Assembly: GCF_000621605.1 (NCBI RefSeq)
Contig: NZ_JHXX01000005.1
Location: 167,113 to 231,112, forward strand
Source of the DNA: Butyrivibrio sp. MC2021
Lineage (GTDB): Bacteria; Bacillota; Clostridia; Lachnospirales; Lachnospiraceae
DNA: 64,000 nucleotides
Direction: 5' to 3'
Shown here: piece by piece, positions 1 through 9,300 of the stretch
How positions within the stretch are numbered: position 1 is the first letter of the stretch
Layout of the letters: each line of letters opens with the position of its first letter
The notes under the pieces: generated by a model
Told to the model about the DNA's origin: nothing
What the model saw: only the letters and a program-made list of their open reading frames with translations
Database searches by the model: none
Position numbers and translations under genes: made by a program

Positions 1-1
1 A

Positions 2-325
2 GAAACCACCGACGGCTCCGGAATATCAGCTCAGAAGCTGGTAAAAAGGGTGAAGAAAAATACAAGTATTTCTATCAATAAGACATCCTGTAGCGTCCAT
101 GTAAACGGAACCAACACAGATGTCATTGTTCTTAAAACTGCCCACGGGGTAAAAGAGTTCTACGTCTCATACAGCAATCCCGGAGTGGCAAATGCCTGGG
201 TGGATTCCGGAAATCAGGTATGGATAAAGGGCCTTTCTACGGGAAGTACCAAGGTGACCTTTAAGGCCAAAGACGGAACCGGAGACAAGATAAAAGCCAC
301 TATTTCAGTGAATGTTGTCAGGTAA
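2..325 (+). CDS. C-terminal fragment of an exported Ig-like surface protein (5' end outside window)
   Basis: The reading frame is open from the first bases and runs to TAA at 325. A GTG at 50 is available but is probably internal, because the residues before it (ETTDGSGISAQKLV) align with TTDGSNLTASQLV in the surface protein at 4294-6135. The last ~80 residues form a beta-rich module with FYVSYSNPGVANAWVD and VWIKGLSTGSTKVT, matching the C-terminal module of that neighbour. It was probably part of a secreted or wall-attached protein with bacterial Ig-like (Big_2-type) repeats. No catalytic residues are visible. The exact function is unknown; assignment rests on similarity to the paralogue in this window. 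Confidence 0.75.
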   Translation, partial: ETTDGSGISAQKLVKRVKKNTSISINKTSCSVHVNGTNTDVIVLKTAHGVKEFYVSYSNPGVANAWVDSGNQVWIKGLSTGSTKVTFKAKDGTGDKIKATISVNVVR

Positions 326-454
326 AAAAAGGGAAAATTAATTTTTGAAAATTCTGTGATTTTTGGTTTCAGATATGGTTTAATAATACCATCAATGATA
401 TCATTAGTTGCAAAATATCGTCGAAATCTAGATTTGTAAAGAGATAGGAAGAGT

Positions 455-1552
455 ATGAAATCATTTTTTTCTAAGTGGTATATAAAGCTTATATTGTGGT
501 TTGGAACCTGCGGAGCAATCATTGCTCTGGGCATTTTCGCAGTGGGCAGAATGGTATACTCCAGCGTATGCATCGATGCGAACCCTTCTATTACGGTTAA
601 ATTGGACAAGGACGGCTTTGTTCTTACCGTGGTAGGTGAGAATGAGGACGGCAAAGAGGTCCTGAGGCAGCTTGAGGAGACCTATAAAGAGGACTATGAA
701 GAGAGCATTAAGGGTCAGGACGCCGAGACCATTGTAAGCGAGATCGTATATAAAGCCCTGGAACTGGGTTATCTTAATGACGAGCAGAGCGCCATGCTTT
801 TATCTGTAAAGAGCAGAGACGAGGAAGTTGCCGATGAGCTCCAGTTAGATCTGGCATATGTGGCTTCCGACGCCATGGAGTCCGAGCTTGATAACGCTGT
901 GGTTCTTGATCAGACCATCACCGCAGACAGCTCAGTCAGAGCTATTTCCGGCATTTACCATATTTCTCAGGGCAAGGCTTTCCTTGTTTGGCAGCTGTGT
1001 ATGTCAGAACCTGAGCTTCAGGTTTGGGACCTGGCTGACATGACCATCACTGAGCTGATCCTTGAGTGCATTGACAAGGATGTGAACCTGGCTGAGTATG
1101 TTGACATCATCGGCGAAGGCCTTGAGGATTTTTACTCTGATTATGATGACGAGGACTTGGAAGAGGGTGACGAGTATTATGACAATCTTCCTGCCCCTGA
1201 TTTTGACGAAGACTATGAAGATGATGACTTCGAATCCGATTACGCCGACGACTATTCCACAGTTGATGATGATTTCGAGGAAGACTGGGAAGACGAGGAC
1301 GAAGATACAGAGCTTGATTTGGATGCCTTAAAGGGCAGCAGGGCTGCAGGCAACAGGGGAAGCGCTTCCGCATATGATACTTCCGATGATGACGATGAGT
1401 TATTGGAAGAGATCTACGAAGAAGACGAAGAAGATGAAGAAGATGTAGAAGACGTTGAGGAAGCTGATGATGACTGGGGAGATGATTACAACGAAGGTGA
1501 TTATCCCGATGAGCAGCTGCCCGGTGAAGTATATTATGATGATGGCACCTGA
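455..1552 (+). CDS. Membrane protein with RsgI-like domain and very acidic C-terminal tail
   Basis: This 365-residue protein has a short basic N-terminus, one transmembrane segment (about residues 10-30) and then VCIDANPSITVKLDKDGFV. That motif resembles the extracytoplasmic middle domain of RsgI-type anti-sigma factors (a DxNPS motif followed by a repeated beta unit). After about residue 225 the chain is almost entirely Asp, Glu, Tyr and Ser, with runs such as EDEDEDTELD. There is no N-terminal RsgI anti-sigma domain and no sigma-I gene nearby, so it is not a canonical anti-sigma factor. It lies 26 bp upstream of a transmembrane Ser/Thr kinase and is probably co-transcribed, which suggests a partner or substrate in envelope signalling. 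That role is inference. The start ATG follows GATAGGAAGAGT. Confidence 0.8.
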   Translation: MKSFFSKWYIKLILWFGTCGAIIALGIFAVGRMVYSSVCIDANPSITVKLDKDGFVLTVVGENEDGKEVLRQLEETYKEDYEESIKGQDAETIVSEIVYKALELGYLNDEQSAMLLSVKSRDEEVADELQLDLAYVASDAMESELDNAVVLDQTITADSSVRAISGIYHISQGKAFLVWQLCMSEPELQVWDLADMTITELILECIDKDVNLAEYVDIIGEGLEDFYSDYDDEDLEEGDEYYDNLPAPDFDEDYEDDDFESDYADDYSTVDDDFEEDWEDEDEDTELDLDALKGSRAAGNRGSASAYDTSDDDDELLEEIYEEDEEDEEDVEDVEEADDDWGDDYNEGDYPDEQLPGEVYYDDGT

Positions 1553-1578
1553 TAGGGGCTGAAAGAAGTATTGTTATT

Positions 1579-3270
1579 ATGTTACAGATCGGAAGTTTAG
1601 TTGATGGAAAATATAAAGTCCTTAGCGTTATAGGACAGGGCGGTATGAGTACCGTTTACCTTGTTATGAACGAGAAGGCAAATAAACCCTGGGCGATCAA
1701 GGAGGTCCGCAAGGACGCCGTTGCCAATTATCAGGTGGTCAGACAGAGTCTTATTACCGAGACCAATCTTTTAAAGAATCTGTCCCACCCATATCTGCCC
1801 AGTATCGTAGATGTTATTGATGATGAGGGACGATTCCTCATCGTTATGGACTATATAGAAGGCAATACGCTGGATAAGGCCCTGGCTACCATGGGGCCTC
1901 AGCCTCAGGAGTACGTTATCGAGTGGGGTATCCAGCTTTGCGATGTCTTTGAATATCTTCATAGCAGGACTCCTGCTATTATCTACAGAGATCTCAAGCC
2001 GGGGAATATCATGCTTCGTCCCAACGGACGTATCTGCCTGGTGGATTTCGGAACAGCAAGAGAATATAAGGCGAATCATGCCGGGGACACTTCATATCTT
2101 GGAACAAGAGGATTTGCGGCTCCCGAGCAGTTCGGAGGAATGGGACAGACAGACGCCAGGACGGATGTCTATTGTCTTGGTGCCACCATGTACAATCTTT
2201 TGACAGGACACACCTCCAATGAGCCGCCTTATGAGTTCTATCCCATCAGGTATTGGAATCCCAATCTTTCCTCAGGCCTTGAGAAGATCATTGCCAAGTG
2301 CGTTCAGAATAACCCCGCAGACAGGTATCAGTCCTGCGCTGAGGTTATGTATGATCTTCAGCACTACAAACAGCTTGACAGAGATTATAAAAAGACAGCA
2401 AAAATGAGCGTTGCTGCTGTGGCTCTTTTGACAGCAGGGGCAGTGCTATGCGGTTCCTTGTCCTATTACTTCCACCAGGCTGCCACGGTTACAGCCACAG
2501 AGAGCTACGAGGATATGATCCTGGATGCCCTTGGTGTAGAGGATGATGCAGAGGCAATCCAGAAGTTTGCGGGAGCCATCAGGCTTCAGCCCACCAATCC
2601 GGAGGCCTTTGAGGAGATGTTGGACAACAGGATCCTGGCGGATGACTGTTTTACCGCAGAGGAGGATGAGAGTCTTCGAAGGCTCCTTATAACCGGCTGT
2701 GACGGAACCACCATTGAGAAGGCTTTTGCTGCCAACCGTGCAGCCTATGATGATTTTTCCTACAAGCTTGGAATGGCATATTTTTACTGCTACGAGGATG
2801 TGGGAAACAAGCAGCTTTCCCTTAAGTGGCTCAAGATAGCCATGACCTCCCAGTATCTGGATGACAGCCAGAGAGACAGGGCTGCAAGGCTTCGCATTAT
2901 AGCTGAGTATTACAATTCTATCGGCGGAGATCCCAAGACCGGTGACCCGGGACTTCCTTTTGATGTTTTCTGGGAGAATCTGGTAGAGATTGCCGACGGA
3001 AATATTGCTGAAATAGATAATTCCATCACAGCGCTGATGATCTACAACGAGATAGCGCTGCAGGTTTTCCAGCACAACAATAGATTTGTGGCTGCCGGAG
3101 TTTCCTATGATGATATGGAGCAGGAGCTCAACTCCATCAGTGCCCATATTGCTTCTGATATTGAGGCTAAAGGGGATCTGGGGGAGCATATCAGTAGTTT
3201 GGTTGAGGAAGCTAAAGATAATGTGGAGCAGGCACAAAAATCCATAGAGATGGCACGCCGCCAGGGGTGA
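1579..3270 (+). CDS. Transmembrane serine/threonine protein kinase
   Basis: Hanks-type kinase of 563 residues. Visible motifs are the glycine-rich loop GQGGMSTVY (19-27), the catalytic lysine in AIKEV (K41), YRDLKPGNIM (D138, N143) and DFG (156-158). The activation region includes GTRGFAAPEQFGG. The catalytic residues are complete, so the kinase should be active. A single transmembrane helix follows at about 276-298. The remaining ~260 residues would be extracellular. They are helical and TPR-like, not the PASTA repeats of PrkC/PknB, so the ligand is probably not peptidoglycan stem peptide. It sits directly after the RsgI-like membrane protein and before a lipoprotein, all on one strand. No PP2C phosphatase gene is adjacent. 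Confidence 0.92.
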   Translation: MLQIGSLVDGKYKVLSVIGQGGMSTVYLVMNEKANKPWAIKEVRKDAVANYQVVRQSLITETNLLKNLSHPYLPSIVDVIDDEGRFLIVMDYIEGNTLDKALATMGPQPQEYVIEWGIQLCDVFEYLHSRTPAIIYRDLKPGNIMLRPNGRICLVDFGTAREYKANHAGDTSYLGTRGFAAPEQFGGMGQTDARTDVYCLGATMYNLLTGHTSNEPPYEFYPIRYWNPNLSSGLEKIIAKCVQNNPADRYQSCAEVMYDLQHYKQLDRDYKKTAKMSVAAVALLTAGAVLCGSLSYYFHQAATVTATESYEDMILDALGVEDDAEAIQKFAGAIRLQPTNPEAFEEMLDNRILADDCFTAEEDESLRRLLITGCDGTTIEKAFAANRAAYDDFSYKLGMAYFYCYEDVGNKQLSLKWLKIAMTSQYLDDSQRDRAARLRIIAEYYNSIGGDPKTGDPGLPFDVFWENLVEIADGNIAEIDNSITALMIYNEIALQVFQHNNRFVAAGVSYDDMEQELNSISAHIASDIEAKGDLGEHISSLVEEAKDNVEQAQKSIEMARRQG

Positions 3271-3336
3271 TTTTTTGTGAGGACGAATTCGCCAGTGTAC
3301 CTACCTACCAAAAAAAACAAAAATCTGGAGAAATGT

Positions 3337-4146
3337 ATGAATAAAAAGAATATTGCAATAATAGGCCTTCTGGCCACCATAGCCCTTTCCGGCTGCGGAG
3401 AGAAAGCGCCGGTCAATTCCGATCTTACCGCAGAATCCAGTTCCATAGAGGCCACCACTGAGTCTGCATCACAGACCGCATCATCGGACGCTACAGAGTC
3501 AACATCCGCCTCCACAGAGGCTTCCGTCGAAGCCAAAACAGAACCCGATTACGACATCCCCCTTATGAACGACCTGGGGGAAACAGCATATCTTGAGAAA
3601 GTCGGCGCAAAGAAATACGATTACACCGAAGCTTTCGAACTCACCGATGACCTCAGGGGGACAATAGAAACCCTCTTCCTCGTAGTTGGAAGGTATGATT
3701 CTGAAAGCCTCGTTAAAAAGGCCGACTGGAAGGACATTTTTGTCGACAGATTCCTCAAGAATTCATGGTACAGCTGCAGTTATCTGTCAAATATATACGA
3801 TGGCGACAGCCTTATGGATAAAGATCAGATCGAGTACTTCCAGTACAGCATCACCGGCAAATACGTCGAATTCCCTGAGTATGCAAACAGCCCCCTGGAC
3901 ACCGCAGAGGCTTCCAGCGGCTTCAACACCGCCAACATTATCGATTATGAAGTAGCTGAATCCGGCGATGAAATTCACCTTTCCGCCAATGTGGGAATGT
4001 GCGAGGGCATAAAAGAGGATTACGATTACACCTACAAGATGGATGTAGTCCTTGTTAAGAACCCCTACAGCTGCTTTAACGGCTACAACATAGTCTCTTT
4101 AGACTATGAAGAGAATACATCCTATCAGGCCCCCGACGGCAAATAG
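3337..4146 (+). CDS. Lipoprotein, apparently truncated by an in-frame amber codon
   Basis: The start chosen is ATG 3337, preceded by CTGGAG, and not the upstream GTG at 3277, because it gives a clean lipoprotein signal: MNKKNIAIIGLLATIALSGCG with lipobox LSGC. A Ser/Thr/Ala/Glu linker follows, then a ~200-residue domain I do not recognise. The frame stops at TAG (4144-4146) after QAPDGK, but the same frame continues for 36 sense codons with protein-like content (EGYFTYKITFIF) to TAA at 4255-4257. The full-length gene was probably 3337-4257, leaving a normal 36-bp gap to the next gene. The predicted product is a membrane-anchored extracellular lipoprotein in the kinase cluster. Confidence 0.75.
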   Translation: MNKKNIAIIGLLATIALSGCGEKAPVNSDLTAESSSIEATTESASQTASSDATESTSASTEASVEAKTEPDYDIPLMNDLGETAYLEKVGAKKYDYTEAFELTDDLRGTIETLFLVVGRYDSESLVKKADWKDIFVDRFLKNSWYSCSYLSNIYDGDSLMDKDQIEYFQYSITGKYVEFPEYANSPLDTAEASSGFNTANIIDYEVAESGDEIHLSANVGMCEGIKEDYDYTYKMDVVLVKNPYSCFNGYNIVSLDYEENTSYQAPDGK

Positions 4147-4257
4147 CACGAGGACGCGGAAGGCTATTTTACATACAAGATCACCTTCATCTTTAACGAT
4201 GAAAACCCTGCGCCCTTCGAGACCATCAAGCCTATAGCAATAGATGTTAAGGAATAA
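4147..4257 (+). other. In-frame continuation of the lipoprotein beyond its amber stop
   Basis: Thirty-six sense codons in the frame of the upstream lipoprotein, between TAG 4144-4146 and TAA 4255-4257. They encode alternating hydrophobic and polar residues (YFTYKITFIF, PFETIKPIAI) typical of beta strands. There is no start codon with a ribosome site of its own. It is best read as the severed C-terminus of the lipoprotein; readthrough or a sequencing error are alternatives. Confidence 0.6.
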
Positions 4258-4293
4258 ACGGTTATACTGAAAAAAGTATTGTGGGAAGAAAAA

Positions 4294-6135
4294 ATGAAAA
4301 TTAAGGGATTATCAAAAGCCGTTTTAGCCATGGTTATGGCAGCAGCTCTCTGCGCAAACACCGGGGTAGCGTATGCCGCAGAGGAAACATGCATATTTGA
4401 GGATAGCATTTCTGATGATGCAGATTTCATAATGGAGGAATATCCTGAGGATGAGGAACTTTCCGAGGAAATATATGAGGAATTTCCGGATCCCATTACC
4501 GAGGATGAGTCTGTGGAATCTGAAGAGGAATATTCTTATGAGATCCTGGAGGAGCTTACAGAAGACAGCGAGTGGCCCTCCGATGAGTTCGAAGAAGATT
4601 ACTTTATTGATGAGAATGATGTATCCGACAATGATGTAGTTGGAATAAGCGCAGAAAAAAAGGAAAAGCCTGTAAAGGATGTGGATATCACAACCTCAGG
4701 TGGAACCGTGATTGCAGTGAAACCCTTTAAAGGAATAAAAGATACAGTTGTACTGAACGCTGCAGTTAGTCATGGAGGAAAGGTTACCTGGAAATTTAAA
4801 AACGAAGGCGTTGCTGATATAACTACAAAGGGCAACGAAGCCACGATCAAGGCCATAAAGCCCGGAAAAATAACCGCAACAGCTATTTCCGTGGAAAATC
4901 CCAAAAATAAAGCCAAATTAAAAATACAGGTAATTCAACCTGTTACTGAAATACAAATAACAGGCAAAGACGAAGTATATGTCGGAAAAAAGGCACAGTA
5001 TGAGGCACATCTCACACCGAAAACAGCGAGCAATAAAGAGGTTACCTGGTCTATAAGTGAAAAGACACAGATTGAAGGAGTTTCTATCGGTGCCACCACC
5101 GGCAAGCTTACTGTGAAGAAAACAGTCGGGGCGAATCAGACGATCACTATTGTAGCCACAGCAAAGGACGCCTGTGGTCTCAGTGTGGAAAAAAAGGTCA
5201 AGCTTATAAAGGATGTGGATATCACAGCCTCCGGAAATACCACTATTGCAACCCACGCCATAGGAGAATTGAAGGAGACAGTGGAACTGACTGCTTCAGT
5301 GCATAGTGGCGGCGATGTTTCCTGGAAATTTGAAAACAAAAATGTTGCGGATATCAGTTACAAAGGTAACAAGGCAACCATAAAGGCCAAAAATCCCGGA
5401 ACTGTAATAGCGACAGCCATAGAAAAGAATCCTGACGGAACCGAACATAAAGCTAAGATTAAAATAAAAGTTATCACACCTCCCTCAAAGCTTAGTCTGA
5501 CAGTCCCTTTCGACAGAATGGAAGATTATGTGGCCATGGGATGCAGCCTTAAATTTACACCTTCCTTTGAAAATAAGTATGGCAAGCCCACTGTCAAAAA
5601 AATTGCCTGGGATTATGAGGTTGTCGGTCTTGACAACAAACGTGAGCAGAAGATAAATCTCAGCGCGGATGCCCAGCAGAAGATAAAGGACAAAAAATAC
5701 TTTTTTACCTTCAAAAAAGGAACTGTTAAGATGGTCGGCGAAGAGGCCTATGAAAAACAGTCCAAGGAGCTATGGAAAGAAAACAGGAGCTATCATTATG
5801 CTATTCTGGTGAAGGCATCCACAACTGACGGTTCAAATCTTACAGCGAGTCAGCTGGTAATGCCTATTCCGGGAAACAATACTATGACGATAGCAAATAA
5901 TAAGCGGACAGTATGGGAAGGACAAAAAAATCTGGACTTTATTTATATCCATACCAATAAAGGATTAAAGCGAGTTTATATTACATATTCCAAAAAAGGA
6001 ATAGCAGATGCCCACGTTGATGGGGCAGGTCTGGTATGGGTCAAGGGGTTAAAGGCCGGAACTACAACCGTTACAATTCATTCAATGGATGGCACGGGGG
6101 TGAAGGCGACTTTAAAGATAACCGTAAAAAAATAG
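4294..6135 (+). CDS. Exported surface protein with Ig-like repeats and acidic N-terminal region
   Basis: The start is ATG 4294; a GTG at 4279 is in frame but would put five residues before an otherwise standard signal peptide (MKIKGLSKAVLAMVMAAA, cleavage near AYA). The mature chain begins with ~95 residues very rich in Glu and Asp. Then come Ig-like modules. Two are near-duplicates, starting KDVDITTSGGT and KDVDITASGNT and both containing a WKF..N..VADI core; a Big_2-like module lies between them. The last ~85 residues match the C-terminal module of the truncated gene at 2-325. There is no LPXTG motif or membrane anchor, so it is either secreted or held by non-covalent wall contacts. Adhesin or scaffold is the likely role, without direct evidence. 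Confidence 0.85.
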   Translation: MKIKGLSKAVLAMVMAAALCANTGVAYAAEETCIFEDSISDDADFIMEEYPEDEELSEEIYEEFPDPITEDESVESEEEYSYEILEELTEDSEWPSDEFEEDYFIDENDVSDNDVVGISAEKKEKPVKDVDITTSGGTVIAVKPFKGIKDTVVLNAAVSHGGKVTWKFKNEGVADITTKGNEATIKAIKPGKITATAISVENPKNKAKLKIQVIQPVTEIQITGKDEVYVGKKAQYEAHLTPKTASNKEVTWSISEKTQIEGVSIGATTGKLTVKKTVGANQTITIVATAKDACGLSVEKKVKLIKDVDITASGNTTIATHAIGELKETVELTASVHSGGDVSWKFENKNVADISYKGNKATIKAKNPGTVIATAIEKNPDGTEHKAKIKIKVITPPSKLSLTVPFDRMEDYVAMGCSLKFTPSFENKYGKPTVKKIAWDYEVVGLDNKREQKINLSADAQQKIKDKKYFFTFKKGTVKMVGEEAYEKQSKELWKENRSYHYAILVKASTTDGSNLTASQLVMPIPGNNTMTIANNKRTVWEGQKNLDFIYIHTNKGLKRVYITYSKKGIADAHVDGAGLVWVKGLKAGTTTVTIHSMDGTGVKATLKITVKK

Positions 6136-6158
6136 ATGAAAAAAGAAACAATATAGAG

Positions 6159-6201
6159 AAGAGATTGCAAATTGTCAGTGATTTGTAATCTCTTTATTTT
6201 T
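6159..6201 (+). terminator. Rho-independent terminator after the Ig-like surface gene
   Basis: A 12-bp stem, GAGATTGCAAAT and ATTTGTAATCTC, around an 8-nt loop is followed by a T-rich tract (TTTATTTTTG). Confidence 0.85.
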
Positions 6202-6282
6202 GTTGTAAAAATTCTCGTTTAATTGATAGAATTGCCCGCCGGTTTTAACAATATTACGAATATATTTTTCACAAAAAATTCA

Positions 6283-6312
6283 TTGCTTTTTGAATCTCCT
6301 TTATTTTATAAT
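6283..6312 (+). promoter_or_regulatory. Sigma-A-type promoter for the 1256-residue surface protein
   Basis: TTGCTT (6283-6288), an 18-bp spacer and TATAAT (6307-6312), 80 bp upstream of the ATG in an AT-rich gap that follows a terminator. Confidence 0.55.
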
Positions 6313-6391
6313 CGGCGTACTGTTTTATAAAAAGTTTATATTTAGTTAATTTATTTTTAACCGAATATGAACCGAGGTTTTAGGAGGAAAT

Positions 6392-9300
6392 ATGAAATTT
6401 GAAAGTATGAAGTCTTTTTTTGGCAAAAGACTTATAACGGTATTGTTGGTTCCTGCAATTCTTACCTGCAATTTCACAGCTATCCATGCATCTGCTGATG
6501 AGACAATAGCAGCCATGGCAGAAGCTGAGTCTGAAGAATCTTCACAGGAAAATGCAGAAGAAACCCCAGAAGAAAACACAGAAGAAAACCATGAGGAGCA
6601 GTCCGACGACAGCGCCCAGGATCAGGGCGAGGAGTCCCAGGACAACAGCGAAGGCGGAGATAACTACGAAGAGTCCGATGAGAGCTCTGACAGCGGCGAA
6701 GGCTCAGAAGAGGGTGAGAACTCCGAAGGCGAGGACGCTTCTTCTACAGGTGCATCCACCGAGGAAGGCGATAACACAGATTCAGGAGAGGGCGCATCTA
6801 CAGGCGCAAGTTCTGATAATTCAGGCTCTGACAGCTCTACAGATGCCACATCCGCTGACTCTGCAGACGCTTCAAGCAGCGCATCATCCGATGACAGCGC
6901 CGATGCCTCCAGCAGTGCATCATCAGAGGAAGCTGCAGATGCTGCCAGCAGTGCTTCCAGCGATGAAGAGTGGGAGGATGAGGACGTATCCGAGAACTCT
7001 GAAGGTGATGTAAGCGAAAATGATTCTGAAGATGAGGAAGAAGAGGACGAAATCGCCTTCACTTCAGAAGAAGATGTATTCGAAAACTTTGAACTTTCTA
7101 TCGTTTATTATTTTGATGGCAGCAATGTTACAACCAAGGTATGCTTTCCCCGGGACTGCATCAAAGACAGGGATTTCAGTCTTAAGGGTGTAAGCGGCGA
7201 AGGCAAGGTACATTCTTTATTCACTATCGGAAGAATCAACAGTTCTTACGAGGAAGAGGGATCATATTACATCTATACCTTTGAGGGCTTTGTAAAATCA
7301 TCGGATGTTTATGTTGTTGCACACAAAATACTGAGCTATGCAAACTATGGACACAATCGTGTAACCTACGAGTTTAGGGACAAAGTAAAGAAGCTTGAGG
7401 ACTACAGCCCTTATCCTTCCCTTGAGGAGCTTGATTTCGGCGACGAACCTGAGGAGGTCCAGGAGGACGAAGAAGGTGGAGAAGGCGGCACAACCGACGA
7501 GACCTATGACAACACCCAGCTCTTTTACATCAACCCTTCTCAGCTTAAGAGCGATTATCTGACATACAGTATTTCATACATGAATCATAGTGATGACGCC
7601 TGCGTATTTTCACAGTTTGACGGTGAAGATGGATGGGGCGAATCCCTTTCGGTTGATTATATTGAAAATATGAAAACCGGCGAAGTTGTGTCAAATGCCT
7701 TTGGTGAGCTTCCTGAGGGTATGATGCCCCTTACACCTCTTAAGGTTGTATATGCCATCAAGCCCCGTGATACAGGCTCCATCAACGCACATCTCATGGC
7801 AAGACCCGGCGGACCCAGTACCCACTGCAAGATCATTGCCAACACCGATGGCAACACATCCATGAATATTGTAAATATCGATGGTGTGTATCCTGTAACC
7901 GATGTTGTAAAAGCAGCTGAGGAAAAGAATGATGACAACCTCACCCTGACAGCGGGAAATACCATCGTTATCAACACCGAGGGTACCTGCCTCACAGCCC
8001 GTGCTACAGATGACCACATCAAGGATATTGAATACATTACCTATAACTTTAGGGGTAACCGTAAAGACTGCATCGATCAGAGGTACGATTTTTCCGCAGA
8101 TCAGAAGTCCTCAGTACGAAATGTCGAGGGCAATACAAAACAGATAACTGCAAATATCGGCTTCAGCGAACCCGGTGAGTACATCATCACCAATGTCAAG
8201 GGAAAAGATTACGCTGAGAATGAGAGCATAGATGAAAACTTCTCCACTGTAAAAGTACTCTATGCACCTAACGCACCTGTTCTTTCCCTGGATTCTCTTC
8301 ATCCCGAACCCATGATCGAGGACGGTGAAAAGATCTACGAATTCGGTACTGAAGTTACCATGCAGGTAAAGATATCAGGCGGAATCATTTTTACAGATGA
8401 CCGTTTTGTAGAGATGGTAAAGAGCTGCATTAAGGCAAAATGCGACGTTGAGTGCGGCAACAGCGGAAAGGCCTACGATTATGACGTAACCGATGTCAGC
8501 TATGCAAACGGCGTAAACAGCGCAACAATTCATTTCAGAGGCACAGGAAAGTATGTTGTTTCCGTAAGCTCCGGCAATGTGACAGATGATTGCGGCACAG
8601 CCATTATCTGTGATGGAGTTTCAGGTGATACCTTCACAATTGAGCCTGAGGTTCCAAACGCTGCAAAGAAGACTGTTCAGAAGAGCGCACCAAAGAACGG
8701 TTTCTACTACAATGAAGCTGTAATAGAGAGCGTTGTTTTCGACAGAAAGAACATTGAAAAATACATTTACATCGAGAATATCGAGGCAGGTCTTCCTACC
8801 AAAACTCCCAAGCTTGAGTTTGAGACAGCAGGAAAGCAGACCATTGCCAAGGCTGTCATGGACGAAGACGGCAGATACTGCTTCAAGATCTGCTACAGAA
8901 GACGTAAGCACAGCAAAGTAGTTGAGATGGAATTTGACACCTATGTCATCGACAGAAAGGCTCCTTTCGTAAGCTTTACTGAGGTTGAGAACTTCTCAGC
9001 CAACAACGGCAAGGTTGCTCCTGTCATCAACTGCACCGATGAGAATATGGATAAAAAGGTTACTTCCATCAGAGTCATCGGCTCCAACAACGGCGAGGTT
9101 CAGTTAAAGAACTCCGTATCAGAATCCATGGACGGAATCATTATCTCCTGCGCGGATTTCGCAAGGGATAAAAAGACCGACGACCTCTATACCCTTGAGG
9201 CCACTGTAATGGACCTTGCAGGTAACGAGACCAAGGAGACCCTTGTATTCTCCGTTAACCGTTTCGGCTCAGTATTCGTTCTGGGCGAAGACACCAAGGC

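Noticed and set aside
3277..3336. Upstream GTG start for the lipoprotein
   Set aside because: It would add 20 polar residues before a clean lipobox signal, and CTGGAG sits correctly for ATG 3337.
4144..4146. TAG as a pyrrolysine codon
   Set aside because: No PYLIS-like evidence or pyl genes here, and lipoproteins are not known pyrrolysine carriers.
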